The notes under the pieces are model-generated. The model was not told where the DNA came from. It worked only from the letters and a program-made list of their open reading frames with translations, and did not search any database. Shown piece after piece: positions 59,388 to 64,000 of a stretch of 64,000 nucleotides of DNA; the first letter of the stretch is position 1; the number at the start of each line of letters is the position of its first letter. This DNA comes from JABWCQ01 sp964587105 (GTDB lineage: Bacteria > Electryoneota > RPQS01): assembly GCA_964587105.1 (NCBI GenBank), contig CAZPKG010000006.1:135578-199577 (forward strand), given 5' to 3'. The translations under genes were made by a program, and so were the position numbers.

Positions 59388-59807
59388 GTGTGGGACGATT
59401 CACTACCGATGTTGACATGGATTCTGCTCAATCCGTCAATTGCTGACGAACGCGGCGAAGATCCTACGATTCGCCGTGTAATCGGATTATCACGTGGTTG
59501 GGGTTTTGGATCCGCCAAAGTCTTGAATCTATACGCACGCGTGTGCACATGTTCGACTGAACTCGAGCAAAATTTCAGCGAGCGCAAACGCATCGGGCCG
59601 CGCAACGACAAGCATCTTGCACAAGCCAAAGGACCAACTATTGTCGCATGGGGAGCGCATGGTTTTGCCATGTCGCGAGCCGAGCGAGTTCTGGCGTGCC
59701 TGCCAGAGCCGATGTACTGTCTCGGCATCAACCGCGACCATTCCCCAAAGCACCCGCTTTATGCGCGCAATAACTCACCTCTTGTTTCATTCCGTTTGAC
59801 TCCGTGA
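59388..59807 (+). CDS. DUF1643-family protein
   Basis: A 139-residue protein starting at GTG 59388 with WILLNPSIADERGEDPTIRR, GWGFGSAKVLNLYARVC, IVAWGAHG and CLGINRDHSPKHPLYA, the DUF1643 pattern. Family members have no assigned function. The family usually has 20 more residues before this point; the frame upstream to 59325 encodes SAIFSSSREYRYELSRVW, which looks homologous, but holds no ATG, GTG or TTG. A non-standard start (ATC at 59331 or ATT at 59346) is possible. The stop overlaps the mnmE start (GTGA). Confidence 0.8.
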   Translation: MWDDSLPMLTWILLNPSIADERGEDPTIRRVIGLSRGWGFGSAKVLNLYARVCTCSTELEQNFSERKRIGPRNDKHLAQAKGPTIVAWGAHGFAMSRAERVLACLPEPMYCLGINRDHSPKHPLYARNNSPLVSFRLTP

Positions 59808-61186
59808 CCGCGAATTTCGACACCATCGCCGCTATTGCCACACCGCCCGGCATTGGCGGCATCGCGATTATCAGGATCTCCGGACCGATGTCGTGGGAGG
59901 TTGCTCGGCTCCTCGGGTCTCCCTCCGTTCACGGGGGGACTAAGGGGGGTCTGGAAACCGCTCCCAATTCCGTTCGTCACGCATACATATACAATAATAA
60001 CAATGAGCTGATTGACGAAGTGTTAATCAGCTTTTTTAAGTCCCCGCATTCTTATACCGGCGAAGACGTGGTTGAGGTCTCCTGTCATGGCGGCAACATA
60101 TCGTCTAAGCGCATATTAAAATTGATATTGTCGAATGACGTGCGGATGGCAAGGCCGGGGGAGTTTACTGAGCGCGCTTTCCTGAACGGGAAGCTCGATT
60201 TGGCCCAAGCCGAAGCCGTCGCCGGCCTGATTCATGCTCGATCTGAGGCTTCTGCTCGGGCCGCACTCTCGCAATTGTCCGGAAAGCTCTCCCTGCACAT
60301 CCGAGAGATGCGCGAGAAGATATTGGATTTATTGGCATTGTTAGAACTCGAACTGGATTTCAGCGAAGAGGACGTGACTTTTCAGTCTCTGGAGTCCCGC
60401 AAGGCCGATTTGTTAGAGCTTCAACGCCAAATCGAACATCTTGTCTCGACATTTGCCCGCGGCCGCATTGAGCGCGAGGGACTACGAGTCGCCATCGTGG
60501 GAGCGCCGAACGCCGGGAAATCCACTTTGCTGAACCGGATTGTCGGTGACGAGCGCGCCATCGTATCGCCGCATCCCGGCACAACCCGCGATGTAGTTGA
60601 AGCTCATCTCGAACTTTCGGGCCACGAAGTCATCTTCCAGGACACCGCCGGACTACGGGAGTCCTCTCACGAGATCGAGGCAATTGGGATGGAACGCACG
60701 CGAAAAGCCCTTAATCGCGCAGACTTAGTGCTTTTATTGGTGGATTCGGCTTCCGGCGACCTTCCGGGACGCGAAATTTTATCAGAAATCTCGTCCAAAA
60801 ATGCCATTATCGTCCTCAATAAATGCGATATTATAGGGAGCGAATCCTTCTCGCTGCCGACTGAGTTTAAACCGAGTGAGACCAAGACCATGAGGATCTC
60901 GGCGCTGACAGGAAACGGCGTGGAAGACTTGCTGTCCGAACTGACCCACCGCTTCTCGAACGAGCTGGAAACAGCGGGCGACCTCATCATCACCGAGTCG
61001 CGCCATCACGATGCGCTGCGGAGATCTGGTGAAGCTATCGAACGAGCGCGCCGCCTGTTTCATGAGCCGACGTTGATGGCCAGCGATTTACGCGACGCCG
61101 TCAACGCGCTCGGCGAAATCACCGGCGAAGCGATCGGTGAAGAGGTGTTGGACAGAATCTTTTCAAAATTTTGTATTGGAAAATAG
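59804..61186 (+). CDS. mnmE: tRNA modification GTPase MnmE, with an in-frame REP insertion
   Basis: A 460-residue MnmE (GTG start at 59804). N-terminal formyl-binding domain: IAAIATPPGIGGIAIIRISG, SYTGEDVVEVSCHGG and RPGEFTERAFLNGKLDLAQAEAV. GTPase domain: GAPNAGKST (G1), GTTRD, DTAG (G3) and NKCD (G4). The C-terminus is FCIGK with the catalytic cysteine. It acts with MnmG on U34 of tRNAs; mnmG is not in the window. Residues about 38-51 (GSPSVHGGTKGGLE), between the first helices and RHAYIYNNNNELIDEV, are encoded by a family A palindrome and have no counterpart in E. coli MnmE. Confidence 0.97.
   Translation: MTANFDTIAAIATPPGIGGIAIIRISGPMSWEVARLLGSPSVHGGTKGGLETAPNSVRHAYIYNNNNELIDEVLISFFKSPHSYTGEDVVEVSCHGGNISSKRILKLILSNDVRMARPGEFTERAFLNGKLDLAQAEAVAGLIHARSEASARAALSQLSGKLSLHIREMREKILDLLALLELELDFSEEDVTFQSLESRKADLLELQRQIEHLVSTFARGRIEREGLRVAIVGAPNAGKSTLLNRIVGDERAIVSPHPGTTRDVVEAHLELSGHEVIFQDTAGLRESSHEIEAIGMERTRKALNRADLVLLLVDSASGDLPGREILSEISSKNAIIVLNKCDIIGSESFSLPTEFKPSETKTMRISALTGNGVEDLLSELTHRFSNELETAGDLIITESRHHDALRRSGEAIERARRLFHEPTLMASDLRDAVNALGEITGEAIGEEVLDRIFSKFCIGK
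59916..59953. repeat. REP-like element, family A, in frame inside mnmE
   Basis: GGTCTCCCTCCGTTCACGG and GGGGACTAAGGGGGGTCTG match the intergenic family A copy at 18834-18872 with a few changes (CCGTTCACGG in the centre). The reading frame is kept, giving GSPSVHGGTKGGL. Confidence 0.85.
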
Positions 61187-61199
61187 AAAGCAGGTAGAG

Positions 61200-61775
61200 A
61201 TGTCCGTATTAAGTGAAGCCGTCCTCGAGTCCGTTGTAAAGAACTATGTTGCTCAGAACCGCCCGAAGTCGAAAGCCGAATATGCCTTTTTCATCGGCCA
61301 GCCTTCGCTTGAAGCGGCGATTCGCGCGGCCGCATGTGCGACGAAGAGTGACGGTAAGCCCGGTAAACATCAGCGCAAAGGTTCCGCCGAGTCGCTGAAG
61401 ATTGCCGAAGAGAAACTTGTATCACAAGCGGAAGCATTGCAGGCCGCGAAGACGTTTGACTCGCTCTTGGAAACAGTCGAGCGCGCCATCCTGCCGATTC
61501 CCGGATTGAATGACGTCTACGCTTATGATACGGCGACGCGCATCGGCGCCTATTTGAATATCTGGCCCAAGCACGTCTATCTTTACACCAGCACGCGCAC
61601 CGGCGCCAAGCAATTAGGCATCGTCACGAAGAAAAGATTGCTTCTCTTCAATTCATTGCCCGCAGCGTTTCAGGAACTCGAACCCTACGAAGCCGAAGAA
61701 ACGCTGAGCAATCTGAAAAAACTAATCAGCGAACCCGCCCCCGCCGCCTCGTATTTTAGTCAGAGTCAAGAGTAG
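61200..61775 (+). CDS. Hypothetical protein downstream of mnmE
   Basis: A 191-residue protein from the ATG at 61200. The first 100 residues are helical (SVLSEAVLESVVKNYVAQNR, QPSLEAAIRAAACATKSDG); the middle has IPGLNDVYAYDTATRIGAYL followed by WPKHVYLYTSTRTGAKQLG, a helix-hairpin-helix-like IPG motif that may bind DNA or RNA. No family name is certain. It is 13 bases after mnmE and so probably co-transcribed. Confidence 0.65.
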   Translation: MSVLSEAVLESVVKNYVAQNRPKSKAEYAFFIGQPSLEAAIRAAACATKSDGKPGKHQRKGSAESLKIAEEKLVSQAEALQAAKTFDSLLETVERAILPIPGLNDVYAYDTATRIGAYLNIWPKHVYLYTSTRTGAKQLGIVTKKRLLLFNSLPAAFQELEPYEAEETLSNLKKLISEPAPAASYFSQSQE

Positions 61776-61840
61776 CACGATTAACAACGCAATTCGAGTC
61801 TTGCAAGGAACATTCCCTTTGAATTAACGGGAAACAGTAC

Positions 61841-64000
61841 ATGAGCGATCTCCAAATCCCCCAAAGACTGAAGGATCTTCTTGACAGCAACAGCGTGCAT
61901 AACGGCTGGGTTCAATCGAATCTCCAGCCGTTTCTTGCATGGATGGCTTCGCCTCAACCTGTTTTCTTTCCAGAATATACTGATCATGGCCCCAAACACG
62001 TTCAAGGCGTCTTGAACTCTGCGGCCTATCTGATCACTGAAGACTCTTGGAAACTATTGACGAGTGCAGATGCAGCAGTGTTGTGTCTTGCGGTCTTGTT
62101 GCACGATGCGGGCATGCACCTGAAGCCTAACAATTTTATTGAGCTTGTTGAAGGCAAGTATTCAAAGCACAAACTCGAACCACTTGACAAAGAAACTTGG
62201 GCAGAACTTTGGGAACGTTTTCTTGCTGAGGTCACGCGCTTCTCCGACCGTGATTTGATTAATCTGTTCGGCGAACCCGACACGGGCAAAACGCTTCCGA
62301 CATTTCTTCGCCCACAAGCGGGTGGGCTTGAAGAGTGGTTGAAGAATGACGATAACAAAAAAATCGTTGGCCTTTTTCTGCGCCGCAATCACCCACGATT
62401 GGCGCATCATATCGCCGTGCACGGTTACCCCGGCGCAACTGAAAGGGAATTAAAACTTTTCGGACCGGATACACATTATCGTGAACTCATTGGCCTGATA
62501 GCACGCAGCCACGGAATGCCATTGCGTGGAACGTTCGACAACTTAAAGAAGAAAAACCTAGGTGAACGTGTTTATAACAAAGTTCACCACGTCTATCTGA
62601 TGGCGATATTACGCATCGCTGACTATCTGCAAGTTGAATCCGGTCGAGCAGATAACATATCGTTCTCGCTGATAAACATTCATGCTCCGCAGTCGCGACT
62701 AGAATGGCGAAAACACCAATCCGTTGTGAATTGTAGCGACCCATCTCTCGACTCAGAAGCAATAAAAATAGATGTGACGCCACCGACTGTCCACATTTAT
62801 CTTGGTATGAAATGGCTGTTACAGAGTATCCAGCAAGAGTTGGACACAACGTGGGCAGTATTGGGTGAAGTTTATGGCGCATTGTCGGACAAGGGTCTCC
62901 ACAAGCTTGGCCTGAAGATTCGTCGCGTTCAATCCAACCTCGACAACCCCGAATTCGCCGAGAGCGTTAGCTATGTTCCAGATAACATCTGCTTCACGAC
63001 AGCGGACGCAGAAGTATTGAATCTACTTATCGGCCCGCTCTATGGAGAAGATCCAATGTATGGCGTGAGAGAGCTGATTCAAAATGCAGTTGATGCAGTC
63101 CGAGAAAGAAAGGATTTTGAATGGCAACAAAGACAAATAGACAACGCATGGGTACCTAATTACAGACTGCGAGATCAAGAAGCGGATATTGTTCTCACAC
63201 TCGAGCGGCGCGACAGAAGAGCAAAACCCCCCCGCTATTTCTTGACTATTTCTGATACAGGCATTGGGATGCAATTGTCAACAATAAAGAACTATTTTCT
63301 TCAAGCGGGGGCATCTTTTCGAAACAGTAACGAATGGAAGGACCTACACGAAGATCAAGCATTGAACACGAGCAGGGTGAATAGATCCGGCAGGTTTGGT
63401 GTGGGTGCGTTATCGGCATTTTTAATTAGCAACGAACTAGACGTACTTACCTGCCATGTCTTGGATAATAGGTGCGGCTATTATTTGAATGCAAAGATAG
63501 ACAAGTATCAAATTTGCGTAAGAAAAATACGAACAACCGTTGGTACGACAATTCGGATACCGATTACCGGAACGATGTTTGACATTTTTCTGTACAATCC
63601 CGCCAAGTGGATGTGGTACTATGATAACGAACCATCAATTGCATATCGAATAGGACCCATGGAGCACTTACGTTTTGATGGGTCTGGAATCAAAACGATC
63701 TATAAATCCGCAGGCATGAACTCTTTTGAGTGGACACCAGAAAGCAACTCACTGCTTAAAATCAAGAACCCTAGTAACACAAAACAAGTCTGCCTTGGTG
63801 CTTTGAAAATTCAATGGAATACAACATATAGCAACCATGTATTCATAAACGGCATAACTATTGGGCATAAGGCCGACGACAGCCTCGCTGCCCCAATTGC
63901 AGAGCTTGACTTGGCTTATGACCGGTTCGGGGGGGGGGTTAAAAAAACCGAAAAAATAAAGTTACAACCCGTTCCGTTTAACTATTTGGCGCCCCAACCA
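61841..64000 (+). CDS. HD-domain plus Hsp90-type ATPase protein (truncated by window edge)
   Basis: The frame from the ATG at 61841 (GGGAA upstream) runs 720 codons to the window end without a stop. The N-terminal part has an HD-phosphohydrolase-like region (DHGPKHVQGVLNSAAYL, CLAVLLHDAGMHL, LARSHGMPL, YLMAILRIADYLQVE). From about residue 395 there is a GHKL ATPase: VRELIQNAVDAVRERK (N box), ISDTGIGM (G1 box) and GRFGVGALSAFLIS (G2 box). This HD plus Hsp90-like pairing is known from uncharacterised proteins suspected of anti-phage or signalling roles; I cannot name the system. A G10 run at 63929-63938 lies in the coding sequence; G9 or G11 would truncate the protein. Confidence 0.85.
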   Translation, partial: MSDLQIPQRLKDLLDSNSVHNGWVQSNLQPFLAWMASPQPVFFPEYTDHGPKHVQGVLNSAAYLITEDSWKLLTSADAAVLCLAVLLHDAGMHLKPNNFIELVEGKYSKHKLEPLDKETWAELWERFLAEVTRFSDRDLINLFGEPDTGKTLPTFLRPQAGGLEEWLKNDDNKKIVGLFLRRNHPRLAHHIAVHGYPGATERELKLFGPDTHYRELIGLIARSHGMPLRGTFDNLKKKNLGERVYNKVHHVYLMAILRIADYLQVESGRADNISFSLINIHAPQSRLEWRKHQSVVNCSDPSLDSEAIKIDVTPPTVHIYLGMKWLLQSIQQELDTTWAVLGEVYGALSDKGLHKLGLKIRRVQSNLDNPEFAESVSYVPDNICFTTADAEVLNLLIGPLYGEDPMYGVRELIQNAVDAVRERKDFEWQQRQIDNAWVPNYRLRDQEADIVLTLERRDRRAKPPRYFLTISDTGIGMQLSTIKNYFLQAGASFRNSNEWKDLHEDQALNTSRVNRSGRFGVGALSAFLISNELDVLTCHVLDNRCGYYLNAKIDKYQICVRKIRTTVGTTIRIPITGTMFDIFLYNPAKWMWYYDNEPSIAYRIGPMEHLRFDGSGIKTIYKSAGMNSFEWTPESNSLLKIKNPSNTKQVCLGALKIQWNTTYSNHVFINGITIGHKADDSLAAPIAELDLAYDRFGGGVKKTEKIKLQPVPFNYLAPQP

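Noticed and set aside
1..64000. tRNA, rRNA, tmRNA or riboswitch genes
   Set aside because: I found no TPsiC-loop GGTTCGA pattern or other conserved RNA core in any gap, though a covariance search could still find small RNAs.

Overview
The window looks like the replication-origin region of an uncultivated-type bacterium of the FCB superphylum, perhaps a candidate phylum near Zixibacteria, KSB1 or Calditrichota. That placement is inferred from seven secreted proteins with C-terminal YPNPFN...GREV...SG(V/I)YF sorting domains of the type IX secretion (T9SS) kind, mixed with ordinary Shine-Dalgarno starts, a sigma-54 type pilin promoter, and Rex, GyrA, GyrB, DnaA and MnmE sequences of no closely recognisable genus.

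Layout. 1-6451 (+): tail of an unknown gene, a GmrSD-like restriction protein, a TlpA-like thioredoxin, a large BNR-repeat secreted protein and endonuclease III. 6543-21140 (-): rex, a polyprenyl-phosphate sugar transferase, heme oxygenase, gyrA, four DinB-fold genes, a three-gene unit of a dual-OB-like protein plus two DUF488 proteins, an esterase, a secreted protein and a MauE-type membrane protein. 21339-23810 (+): a secreted SBBP-type propeller protein whose first 120 codons contain four palindromic repeat elements. 23859-45129 (-): rhodanese, LOG protein, secreted proteins, RhuM, an ABC pair, an Abi-like protein, three MNT-HEPN pairs around gyrB, a stand-alone Asp/Asn-tRNA-synthetase-like enzyme, a RAYT transposase flanked by its likely REP elements, and another secreted protein. 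45541-45942 (+): an orphan type IV pilin. 45997-53486 (-): small membrane proteins, a secreted protein, an M48 peptidase, dciA, dnaN and dnaA. 54078-64000 (+): rpmH, rnpA (frameshifted), yidD, yidC, accessory genes, mnmE, and a truncated HD plus Hsp90-type ATPase protein.

The strand switch between dnaA and rpmH, with most genes to the left on the minus strand and all genes to the right on the plus strand, marks the likely oriC at about 53.5-54.1 kb. The classical dnaA-dnaN-recF-gyrB-gyrA and rpmH-rnpA-yidD-yidC-jag-mnmE blocks are recognisable but spread out by accessory genes, and recF and jag are not seen.

Two themes stand out. First, several families of short palindromic (REP-like) elements are scattered between genes and also sit in frame inside coding sequences (the SBBP protein, MnmE, one sorting domain); one family flanks a RAYT gene. 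Second, many known or suspected conflict genes (GmrSD, DUF488/dual-OB, RhuM, putAbiC, three MNT-HEPN pairs, HD-Hsp90 ATPase) are interleaved with essential replication genes. No tRNA, rRNA or CRISPR array was recognised.
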